A DNA stretch of 64,000 bases, taken from the NCBI RefSeq assembly GCF_003985145.1, contig NZ_ML133528.1:124001-188000 (forward strand). The letters run 5' to 3'. The notes beneath the pieces are model-generated. The model saw nothing but the letters and a program-made list of their open reading frames with translations. It was not told where the DNA came from and searched no databases. Position 1 is the first letter of the stretch; each line of letters opens with the position of its first letter. The translations under genes were made by a program, and so were the position numbers. Positions 57,609-64,000 of the stretch are shown here, one piece after another. The DNA is from Rhizobium anhuiense (GTDB taxonomy: Bacteria; Pseudomonadota; Alphaproteobacteria; Rhizobiales; Rhizobiaceae).

Positions 57609-58034
57609 ATGCGAATGATCGGCATGGGAAAAAAGAGCGTGGTGGTTTGCGGCAAGCGATTGCTGGTCTTGTTTTCGATCTTGCTGGCAAGCGCCGTCCA
57701 GGCCTTTCCCTGCGATCAGCCGGTCGTGATCTCGAATTGGTCGTTCTGTGCGACCGGCAATGTGAGCGCTGAGGGCGGCGCCGCTGATTGGAAAATCGTT
57801 CCCGCATGGACTCACCAGGACGCCATAAGCGCGTATTTCGGAAACGATCCGCGGCTCCTGGCAAACCACGGGCTTTGCAACGCCAAATTCCGTCGCGTCG
57901 TCCTCTGCCAGCCGGGATGGCAAACGGGCAACCCGGATGAGTGCTCATACCTGGTTTGCAGCGGCTATTACTCATCCTTGTTCGGGAAGGAAGAAAGGGA
58001 AGCCTATATGAAAGACCATCCGGACGAGCAATAG
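57609..58034 (+). CDS. Secreted cysteine-containing protein of unknown function
   Basis: A 141-residue protein with a long signal peptide (residues 1-33, ending VQA|FP). The mature part has seven cysteines (PCDQP, SFCAT, GLCNAKF, VLCQPG, DECSYLVCSGYY), so disulfides are likely in the periplasm. No domain is recognised. TAGGAGCGCG lies directly before the ATG. Its neighbours are also secreted proteins of unknown role; a link between them is not shown. Confidence 0.68.
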   Translation: MRMIGMGKKSVVVCGKRLLVLFSILLASAVQAFPCDQPVVISNWSFCATGNVSAEGGAADWKIVPAWTHQDAISAYFGNDPRLLANHGLCNAKFRRVVLCQPGWQTGNPDECSYLVCSGYYSSLFGKEEREAYMKDHPDEQ

Positions 58035-58042
58035 TTTTTCGA

Positions 58043-58081
58043 TTCGCTGTCTTGGGGGCCTTTCGCTTCGCTGTCTTGGGG
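58043..58081. repeat. Two direct copies of TTCGCTGTCTTGGGG
   Basis: The 15-base word occurs at 58043-58057 and 58067-58081 (24-base period), directly after the cysteine-rich secreted-protein gene. Its role is unknown. Confidence 0.6.
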
Positions 58082-58267
58082 CAGAGACCGGAGCGGCCGC
58101 TGAGAAGTTAACCTTAATCTCCCGATCTCGATGTTGAAAACCTGAAGCGGCTTCGCGCAAAACGATTATTGCGACAGGGGTACTACCCATCCTCTTCATC
58201 GGCAAATATGCTCGCTACCCGCAGCCGGAAGATGCCGCAACCTTCAATGTTCAGAGGCCTTGCCAGC

Positions 58268-59752
58268 ATGACGTCATTGTACAGGAAGAGTTTTGTCTGG
58301 TTTTTCCTGTGCCTCACACTCTCCCATCCAGCATGGTCCGCCGACGGCATCGAGATCCCGGGCTACGCGCCGGCGACGGGCGTCGAGCGCAGCTACCACG
58401 TTCAAAAAGCAACTGAGACCGATATGTCGTTCTGGTTCGACAAGCCAGGCGCCTCGGCCATGACGATGCGCGGCGCGTTTCGCCGGCGTATGACGATGCC
58501 GTCGCGGGATGAAGACGGCATGCGGGTCCGCTGGTCCCTCAGCGCCGATTTGCCGGCAGGCACCGCTGGCCTTGCCGATAGTTATCAGATGAACCTGCTC
58601 TATCGGACTTCCCTCACAGCCTATGGCACCGCCACGCTCGAATTCGAAACCGACCTGAACGGCAACCCGCGCACTCTCTCCGATGCCGATCAGATCGTGG
58701 CGCATATGCGGGAGATGGCCGCCGGCGGCGCTCCCGCAGCCGGCGGCTCCGCGGCACGGGAAAGCGGGGGCTATGACATCATCGCCAAGATAGAGGCGAA
58801 CCCTCTGCTGATTGTTGCCGCCCTGGTGCCGGAGGCGCAACTGCTTGCCACAGGGCAATCCTATCAGGCGGAGACGATGGAAATGGGACAGGCCTCGGTG
58901 GCATCCCGAGACGAGGACTATGGCGGCGTCAATGTCCCGGTGACCTCGACCTGGACCCTGAAATCGACCGACGCAACCGCAGGCACGGCAACCCTTTCGC
59001 TGTCGGAGGAAGCCGATGCCGCAGCGTTCAGCCAGTCGCAGCAGCCGGTGATCGCAAATTTGATGAGCAGCTTTGCCGAGCGGGCAAAGAGCCTGACGGC
59101 CGATCAGCTGGCTTCCGTCAAACGCGCCAGCAAGAACCGAAGCGTCGAACTCGTGGTGTCCCTGAACGATGGCTCGACGCTCGAAGCGTCGGAGATCGTG
59201 ACCGTTACGACGGGAGACGCAACGTTTCGCACATACACCCATATCCAACGCGAGGACATGCCGGCCAAGCTGCCGCTGCCTGCCGTGCTGACGGCAAAAG
59301 ACTTGCAGACGCCTGATTTGGGCATCGAGCCGCTGCCATCGGCCAAGACCGGGCCGGGCATCCTGGATGAGCTTTCGACACCTCCTGCGCCGCCAACGGC
59401 ATCACAAGATATGGCCGCTGCCGCAGATGATGACGGGGCCAAGGCAATCGCACCTGTCTCGCTTGCGGTGAAGAGTGCGGAGGTAGCTCTGTCCCCCGTG
59501 TCCTACGACCACGGACTGAATATCATGCTCACCCCGGAAGGCGCTGCCGCATTCCGCGATTTCACCCAGGCGGCATTGGGGCGACAAACGCAGATGCTGA
59601 TCAACGACAATGTCGTCATGGAACCCTGGATGAGGGAGCCGATCATGGATGGCCGCATTGTTCTGTCGGGAACGGATCGGAAAGATTTGGAAGCGCTGGC
59701 GGAACAGCTGAAGGCTCCCGGCGCCAAGATTGTCGTCCGGCTACGCCCATGA
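58268..59752 (+). CDS. Secreted protein with a SecD-like (P1 head) C-terminal domain
   Basis: A 494-residue protein with a signal peptide (about residues 1-25, ending AWSA|DG). Residues 30-360 are a beta-rich region of no known family. A Pro/Ala-rich linker follows (PSAKTGPGILDEL, then PPAPPTASQD). The last 80 residues (LNIMLTPEGAAAFRDFTQA, then MLINDNVV, REPIMDGRIVLSG) match the periplasmic head subdomain of SecD, including the xAPxIREPI-like turn. There are no SecD membrane spans, so it is a free periplasmic protein with a domain borrowed from the export machinery. The ATG is chosen because it gives a clean signal peptide; an ATG seven codons earlier is possible. Confidence 0.72.
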   Translation: MTSLYRKSFVWFFLCLTLSHPAWSADGIEIPGYAPATGVERSYHVQKATETDMSFWFDKPGASAMTMRGAFRRRMTMPSRDEDGMRVRWSLSADLPAGTAGLADSYQMNLLYRTSLTAYGTATLEFETDLNGNPRTLSDADQIVAHMREMAAGGAPAAGGSAARESGGYDIIAKIEANPLLIVAALVPEAQLLATGQSYQAETMEMGQASVASRDEDYGGVNVPVTSTWTLKSTDATAGTATLSLSEEADAAAFSQSQQPVIANLMSSFAERAKSLTADQLASVKRASKNRSVELVVSLNDGSTLEASEIVTVTTGDATFRTYTHIQREDMPAKLPLPAVLTAKDLQTPDLGIEPLPSAKTGPGILDELSTPPAPPTASQDMAAAADDDGAKAIAPVSLAVKSAEVALSPVSYDHGLNIMLTPEGAAAFRDFTQAALGRQTQMLINDNVVMEPWMREPIMDGRIVLSGTDRKDLEALAEQLKAPGAKIVVRLRP

Positions 59753-59876
59753 AGGCGCCACCTGTGCAGTCTGCCTTCCCGGCGGCATCATCGGCCGCGC
59801 CCTGGTCAGCTGCCCCTCACTTCAGCCGCCGGGTCAATCGCCGATGGCAAAGTGAACGGGGGAACGACGCGGGGCT

Positions 59877-60173
59877 TCAATCCTTTGCTTCGGGGATCAG
59901 ACGTATCAAAGTTCCATCCCTCGCCGCAGCACTGATTGCCGTTGCGATCTGCCGGAGCGGTCCATCGGCGACGAGCATATCTGGCGCAGGGTGTTTTCCG
60001 GGACCCGGATCGATAAAGGCCGAACACCGGTGATCCGAGTCGAGCATCGCCATGAACGATGTCGCGACGATTGCTTCGCCGCAGGCGGCGCATCGAAGAA
60101 TGTACGAACCGCCATGGACGATCGATTCGGTTTCATCCAATCCGCAGGACGGGCAGGCCAACATATTGTTCAT
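59877..60173 (-). CDS. Small zinc-ribbon protein
   Basis: A 98-residue protein with a zinc ribbon: CPSCG at residues 6-10 and CAACG at about 28-32. The rest has no domain (SDHRCSAFIDPGPGKHPAP, then DGPLRQIATAISAA). The start is uncertain; the ATG following the membrane-protein gene is used, with another in frame three codons later. It lies 11 bases after a small membrane-protein gene and is probably cotranscribed with it. Function unknown. Confidence 0.5.
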   Translation of the reverse strand: MNNMLACPSCGLDETESIVHGGSYILRCAACGEAIVATSFMAMLDSDHRCSAFIDPGPGKHPAPDMLVADGPLRQIATAISAAARDGTLIRLIPEAKD

Positions 60174-60184
60174 TGCGGGTGAGA

Positions 60185-60367
60185 CTACGAGGCTGCGGCT
60201 AGAATGATGGCGATCACGAGCAGCAAAGGACCCATCCACTTGAAGTGACGAACCACCGGCGGCCGGCTGGCCGGATTGCCGGGAAAGGGCAGATAACCAA
60301 AGCCGACGGACGCCATCCACAGGCCGGCGCAAAACATGATGATTTCATCGATATAGGCTGCGATCAT
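60185..60367 (-). CDS. Small two-span membrane protein
   Basis: A 60-residue protein with two hydrophobic segments (about residues 8-23 and 45-59) joined by a Pro/Arg-rich loop (PFPGNPASRPPVVRHFKW). The first ATG with AGAGAGG close upstream is used; the frame stays open for 23 further codons upstream with two other possible ATGs. No family is recognised. It is followed at once by the zinc-ribbon gene. Confidence 0.48.
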   Translation of the reverse strand: MIAAYIDEIIMFCAGLWMASVGFGYLPFPGNPASRPPVVRHFKWMGPLLLVIAIILAAAS

Positions 60368-60568
60368 TGCCTCTCTTGCCTCTGGATCGGCGCTGCGATT
60401 TCCGTCTCCACGCCCGATGCCACTCATCCTACCCATGCGAACGGCCAGACGGAAGAGAAGAGTGGAGCCCAGAGATTAAACTTGGGGTAGCATAGTTGCT
60501 TCGAATCCCCTAGGCATTCGAACTCGCAACACACGAATCCGCTACAGCCACTTTCTCGGGAATGATCC

Positions 60569-61090
60569 ATGCACAACGCCAAATTTATTCGCTCCGCCGC
60601 CTTCTCTGTGTGCGTCGCTTTTGCGGCATTTCAGGCCGGACAGGTTCTGGCCGAGTCGGCCAATGACAAGTTCTTTGACGCAGCCCTTTGCAATCCACCC
60701 TATACGATGACATCGGCAATGAAGATCTATGATGTCGTGGAAGCTTTGGCCAAGCCGGACACGTCGTCTCTGGGTGCGGCGATCTACAAACTCCCGAACC
60801 AGATAGTCCGCGACGGCTTTAAGTCGACCGAGGTTTTCTTTGCAAGCAACGCGGTTGGAATACTGGTCGAAGGTGAACGCGCCGACGATCTGGCCGCAAA
60901 ATACGGCTTGAAGCGCGAGACCTCGGACCTGCTGGGGACATCCACCAAGGGCTATTCGCGCGAGCTGCCGGCAGATCTGCAGCCGGAACCGGGAATGGCC
61001 GGACCCGGAAAGGTCTCCATCATTGCCCGCCAAGGCAACGCCCTGCCAGGCAAAACCTTGCTGGCGTGTGAATTCGTTCAGGAATTTTAA
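60569..61090 (+). CDS. Secreted protein of unknown function
   Basis: A 173-residue protein with a signal peptide (residues 1-28, ending VLA|ES). The mature part has FFDAALCNPPYTMTSAMKIY and EGERADDLAAKYGLKRETSD and ends LLACEFVQEF; its two cysteines could pair. Composition and pattern fit a small periplasmic protein of no known family. It stands alone between the small membrane/zinc-ribbon unit and the tRNA region. Confidence 0.68.
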   Translation: MHNAKFIRSAAFSVCVAFAAFQAGQVLAESANDKFFDAALCNPPYTMTSAMKIYDVVEALAKPDTSSLGAAIYKLPNQIVRDGFKSTEVFFASNAVGILVEGERADDLAAKYGLKRETSDLLGTSTKGYSRELPADLQPEPGMAGPGKVSIIARQGNALPGKTLLACEFVQEF

Positions 61091-61420
61091 GAAGCGCATA
61101 AGCGCGTAAAACAGCGGCACCAACCCCCTTTCGAAATGCACATACCGCCAGTTCGCTGATCGAGAAGAGCATCTCGGCCATGCCGCACGCCACGCGGATG
61201 AATCGCCCTTGAGGGCCCGGATCAGTGGGTGGTTATTCAGGCGACCCAGGCCGCAACATGAGCGTTGGTCAAAGACTGGCCGACCGGGGCGCGGCAGGCG
61301 TTCATCGACGCTGCGATCGAAGCCGGAGGAATGAAGCCAAGGGTTCTGGCACATGATGCCGCCCGTGTGCACCCAGTCATACTGGGTGCCTGCGGCTCTG
61401 GGCTAAGTAATTGGGAAGAA
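61091..61420. other. Intergenic region beside tRNA-Arg
   Basis: About 330 bases without a credible gene. GCACCCAGT (61369-61377) and ACTGGGTGC (61381-61389) form a perfect nine-base stem with loop CAT 30 bases from the tRNA 3' end. No integrase or attachment-site duplication of the tRNA end was found within the window. Confidence 0.45.
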
Positions 61421-61497
61421 TGGCGCACCCGAAGAGATTCGAACTCCTGACCCCCAGATTCGTAGTCTGGTGCTCTATCCAGCTGAGCTACGGGTGC
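61421..61497 (-). tRNA. tRNA-Arg (anticodon ACG)
   Basis: On the minus strand the 77-base sequence folds as a tRNA: acceptor GCACCCG pairs with CGGGTGC, D-arm CTCAGCTGGATAGAG, anticodon loop CTACGAA with ACG, T-arm AGGAGTTCGAATCTCT and an encoded CCA end. ACG (inosine-modified) reads CGN arginine codons. Confidence 0.97.
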
Positions 61498-61619
61498 GTG
61501 CAAAATGCGGCGGTGCCGCTTGCGTGGCGATCCTCTAAAACGTCCTTCGGGACAATGCAAGAGCATTTCTGAAAAAATCGCGTCTTTGCCTGTTCGCGGC
61601 TGTGCCTTGCCGGGCGAGG

Positions 61620-63140
61620 TCACTTTTCCAAATGCGTCCGGCTGCGGTAATCCTCCAGCGAAACCGGGCGATCGGGGATCTCGATGCGGAACTGGGTGCC
61701 GACCGTCGGCTTTTCCACCAGCGCGATCGTGCCGCCATGGGCCAGCACCAGCTCGCGGGCGATGGTGAGGCCGAGGCCCGTGCCGCCGGAGCGGGCGGAA
61801 CCGCGGAAGGCGGCAAAGAGGTTTTGGCGGGCCTTCAGCGGCATGCCCGGACCGGTATCGTCGACCGTGATGCTGACGACGCTGCCGACGCGCTGGGCGG
61901 CGACGGTGATGCGCCTCAAGGTACCCGGGGCGCCCTCGCCCGGCGCGGTCAGCGCCTGCAGCGCGTTGCGGCAGAGATTGTGGATGACGCGGAAGAGCTG
62001 TTCACCATCGGCATCGACCTTGAGCTCGGCGCCGATCTGCTCGACGAATTCGATGCCGCTCTGCGGATCGATCGCCAGTATGTCCTTGACCTCCTGGGTC
62101 AGTTCCAAAAGCAGGATATGGCGACGGCGCGGCGCCGATTCGCTCGCCTTGCCGTAAGACAGCACCTCGGTGGTATAGCCGACGGCGCGGTCGATGGTGC
62201 GCAGCAGCTTCGGGGCGAAGCTCTTGACCATCGGATCGTCGACATCGACGAGACGGTCCGACATCAGCTGCGCCGACGCCAGGATATTGCGCATGTCGTG
62301 ATTGATCTTGGAGACGGCAAGGCCGAGAGCGGCGAGGTTCTTCTGCTGCTTCAGCGTCTTCTGCAGCTCCATCTGCATCGAGGTGAGGTTGCGGCCGGCG
62401 ACCGCCAGTTCGTCGCGGCCGCCGTCGCCGATATAGATATGGGCCGGGTTTTCCGGATCGGAGGAGAATTGCTGCATGCTGCCGGTCAGCCGGCGGATCG
62501 GGCCGATCAGGATGCGGTTGATCGCAAAGAAGATCAGCGTCGCGGTGAAGACGGAGATCAGCACCGACAGAAGGAGGACGTTGCGGGAATAGGCGAACAT
62601 CGCCGTGCGCAACTGCCTGTCCCTCATCACCACCTCGACGCCGGTGTTGGTGTCGCCGACGGGGCCATAGACGCGGATCATCCTGCTGCCGCCGAAGATC
62701 AGCGTGTCGAGCGCATCGCGTATCGCCGTCATTGGCGGCACGTCGGTGAGATCATAGGCTTCATCGACGGAGGTCGGCATATCGGTGGTCGCCAGCAGCC
62801 GCGAGGTGCCGTCCTTTCGCAGCACGATCGCCTTGGTGCCGGTTGCCTCCAGCGTTTCCTTCTGCAGCGCTCGCGGCAGCTCGACCGGCTGCAGCCCGTC
62901 GATGACGATGGCGGCGGCGGCGGCCGTGTTCAGCCTGTCTTCCAGCCAGCGTATGCGCATGCTGGCAACCGAGGGGAAGAAGATCAGGATTTCGGCGAGC
63001 ATGATGAAGAAGACGGTGAGCCAGAGCAGCTTGCCGGAGAGCCCGCCGAACATGCGGGCAGACGGGCACGGCGCCCTCGCAGCCTCGCCGGCCGCAGGGG
63101 TCTCCGCCGAAGGATTGTCACCCTGGTCTTTCATCGGCAT
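61620..63140 (-). CDS. Membrane sensor histidine kinase
   Basis: A 506-residue kinase. Spans at about 39-58 and 190-212 flank a periplasmic sensor region of no known family, then a HAMP-like segment (INRILIGPIRRLT). The phospho-acceptor is His281 in KINHDMRN. The N-box (NLCRNALQ), G1 (DTGPGMP) and G2 (GGTGLGL) boxes of the ATPase domain follow. NHDMRN in place of SHELR puts it in the HPK4-like group. No response-regulator gene adjoins it, so its partner is encoded elsewhere. Confidence 0.9.
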   Translation of the reverse strand: MPMKDQGDNPSAETPAAGEAARAPCPSARMFGGLSGKLLWLTVFFIMLAEILIFFPSVASMRIRWLEDRLNTAAAAAIVIDGLQPVELPRALQKETLEATGTKAIVLRKDGTSRLLATTDMPTSVDEAYDLTDVPPMTAIRDALDTLIFGGSRMIRVYGPVGDTNTGVEVVMRDRQLRTAMFAYSRNVLLLSVLISVFTATLIFFAINRILIGPIRRLTGSMQQFSSDPENPAHIYIGDGGRDELAVAGRNLTSMQMELQKTLKQQKNLAALGLAVSKINHDMRNILASAQLMSDRLVDVDDPMVKSFAPKLLRTIDRAVGYTTEVLSYGKASESAPRRRHILLLELTQEVKDILAIDPQSGIEFVEQIGAELKVDADGEQLFRVIHNLCRNALQALTAPGEGAPGTLRRITVAAQRVGSVVSITVDDTGPGMPLKARQNLFAAFRGSARSGGTGLGLTIARELVLAHGGTIALVEKPTVGTQFRIEIPDRPVSLEDYRSRTHLEK

Positions 63141-63435
63141 TCGTGTCTCGCCCGATCGGCAGCATTTGCGCCGCCCTTACCGCTGGAGCTTTATATTAGA
63201 CCAAGATGCTCCGCTTTCAAATCTTTGCGAGCAGCGTCACGTCGTCACAAAGAAGCGTCCAGCTTGGAGAAGGAAGGCCCTTCCCCAACCTTTGCCCACA
63301 AGAGGGAGGGACCAATTTGCGGCGCCCACGCGGCAAATATCAGCCTTTCCGCGGGTGAAACGACGAAGTGGGAAGCGCCGGTGCGACAGGTTAGGTTTGG
63401 GGCGAGGTCTTTGCCCGGCGCGGGCCGGGCAGAAA

Positions 63436-63463
63436 AAACCAACGCCGCCCGGAGGCGGCGTTA
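63436..63463 (-). terminator. Terminator of the chemotaxis-receptor gene
   Basis: On the minus strand AACGCCGCC (63455-63463) pairs with GGCGGCGTT (63442-63450) around a four-base loop and is followed by GGTTTTTT. It lies about 25 bases past the stop of the receptor gene. Confidence 0.85.
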
Positions 63464-63485
63464 AAAGGCGCGTGATCAGTAAAGC

Positions 63486-64000
63486 TTAGAACTCTTCCCA
63501 GCTCTGTTCGGCGGGCGCCGCGTTGCCGCCGAAAGCGCGGGTGACCTTGGCGATCGCCCGGCGGGCAGGCGAGGCGACCGGCCGGTGCGGCTCGTTGCGG
63601 ACGAGCGCCACAGGCGCCGGCGCACCGTCCGACAGTTTGAAGCGGGCAATGAGGCTCACCAGCCCATTGGCTTCGGCCGACAGCCTGTGCGTGGCGGCGG
63701 AGGTCTCTTCGACCATCGCGGCATTCTGCTGGGTTACCTGGTCCATCTGGTTGACGGCGGTATTGACTTCCTTGAGGCCGGTCGACTGTTCGGTCGCGGC
63801 TGTCGCGATCGAATGGATATGGTCGTTGATGGCGATGACGCGGGTGCCGATTTCGGCGAGCGCCTCGCCGGTCGCCTGCACCAGCTTGACGCCGACCTGC
63901 ACCTCGTCGCCCGACTTGGTGATCAGCGCCTTGATGTCCTTGGCCGCGGTTGCCGAACGCTGGGCCAGTTCGCGCACTTCCTGGGCGACCACCGCGAAGC
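63486..64000 (-). CDS. Methyl-accepting chemotaxis protein, C-terminal part
   Basis: The visible 171 residues are the end of an MCP signalling domain: VVAQEVRELAQRSATAAKDI is the highly conserved hairpin tip that contacts CheA/CheW, followed by helices with methylation-type Glu/Gln pairs (ATEQSTGLKEVN, VEETSAATHRL). The tail ends SWEEF, like the NWETF pentapeptide that tethers CheR and CheB. The gene begins beyond the right edge, so the ligand domain is not seen. Confidence 0.93.
   Translation of the reverse strand, partial: FAVVAQEVRELAQRSATAAKDIKALITKSGDEVQVGVKLVQATGEALAEIGTRVIAINDHIHSIATAATEQSTGLKEVNTAVNQMDQVTQQNAAMVEETSAATHRLSAEANGLVSLIARFKLSDGAPAPVALVRNEPHRPVASPARRAIAKVTRAFGGNAAPAEQSWEEF

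Noticed and set aside
61237..61623. Minus-strand frame containing VAQLDRAPDYESGGQEFESL
   Set aside because: That peptide is the translation of the tRNA-Arg gene, a well-known annotation artefact.

Overview
The window looks like chromosomal DNA of a fast-growing rhizobium close to Rhizobium leguminosarum/etli. The evidence is a complete frcBCAK fructose-type transporter cluster, frk, pyrE, pyrC and pgi, high-GC coding sequence, RIME-like mosaic repeats, several other short palindromic intergenic repeats, and an alpha-r14 (NfeR1-type) small RNA. The assignment rests on gene content and motifs read by eye; no database search was run.

Layout. 0-5.5 kb: a plus-strand sugar operon with a FucU/RbsD mutarotase, a periplasmic binding protein, a double-domain ATPase, a permease and a zinc dehydrogenase. 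5.5-8.6 kb: a copied cutC tail, a small secreted protein, then cutC and an unusual LysR-like regulator with two HTH modules (minus). 8.6-13 kb: an OsmF/YehYXW-type betaine-family ABC transporter and a glyoxalase-fold protein. 13-20 kb: GH2 beta-mannosidase, PRC-barrel protein, acyl-CoA ligase, pgi. 20-24.3 kb: a desaturase divergent from an ArsR regulator, otsA, frk. 24.3-30.5 kb: pyrE, a TetR/NmrA/DUF1772 unit, a glyoxalase-like protein, a diguanylate cyclase, pyrC. 30.5-36.3 kb: frcK, frcA, frcC, frcB (minus) facing a ROK regulator and a second mutarotase (plus). 36.3-46.6 kb: RidA and cupin proteins, a CadC-like TPR regulator, an A/T-richer secreted protein of unknown function, a GGDEF-EAL protein, a GFA protein, an SDR/TetR pair and a TetR-NTF2-TfoX operon. 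46.7-50.4 kb: two genes fitting hydroxyproline epimerisation and oxidation, then an alpha/beta-hydrolase lipoprotein. 50.5-61 kb: small secreted proteins, the sRNA, an aldo/keto reductase, a TetR/methyltransferase pair, another methyltransferase, a winged-helix-like protein with a repeat-built tail, and a secreted protein with a SecD-like C-terminal domain. 61.4-64 kb: tRNA-Arg(ACG), a histidine kinase and the C-terminal part of a chemotaxis receptor.

How it fits together. Hexose uptake and use is the main theme: two CUT2-type sugar transporters, each linked to a mutarotase, plus frk, pgi, otsA and beta-mannosidase. Pyrimidine synthesis (pyrE, pyrC), compatible-solute uptake and c-di-GMP signalling (two proteins) are also present. 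All three ABC systems carry a strong hairpin straight after the binding-protein gene, consistent with making more binding protein than membrane components.

No wholly new multi-gene system was found. The items most worth a second look are the triple-hairpin sRNA at about 51 kb, the double-HTH LysR regulator, the copied gene tails (cutC, frk/desaturase, fucU), the SecD-like secreted protein, the winged-helix gene ending in palindromic repeats, and several clear operators, including a 38-bp nested palindrome and a possible leaderless tetR.
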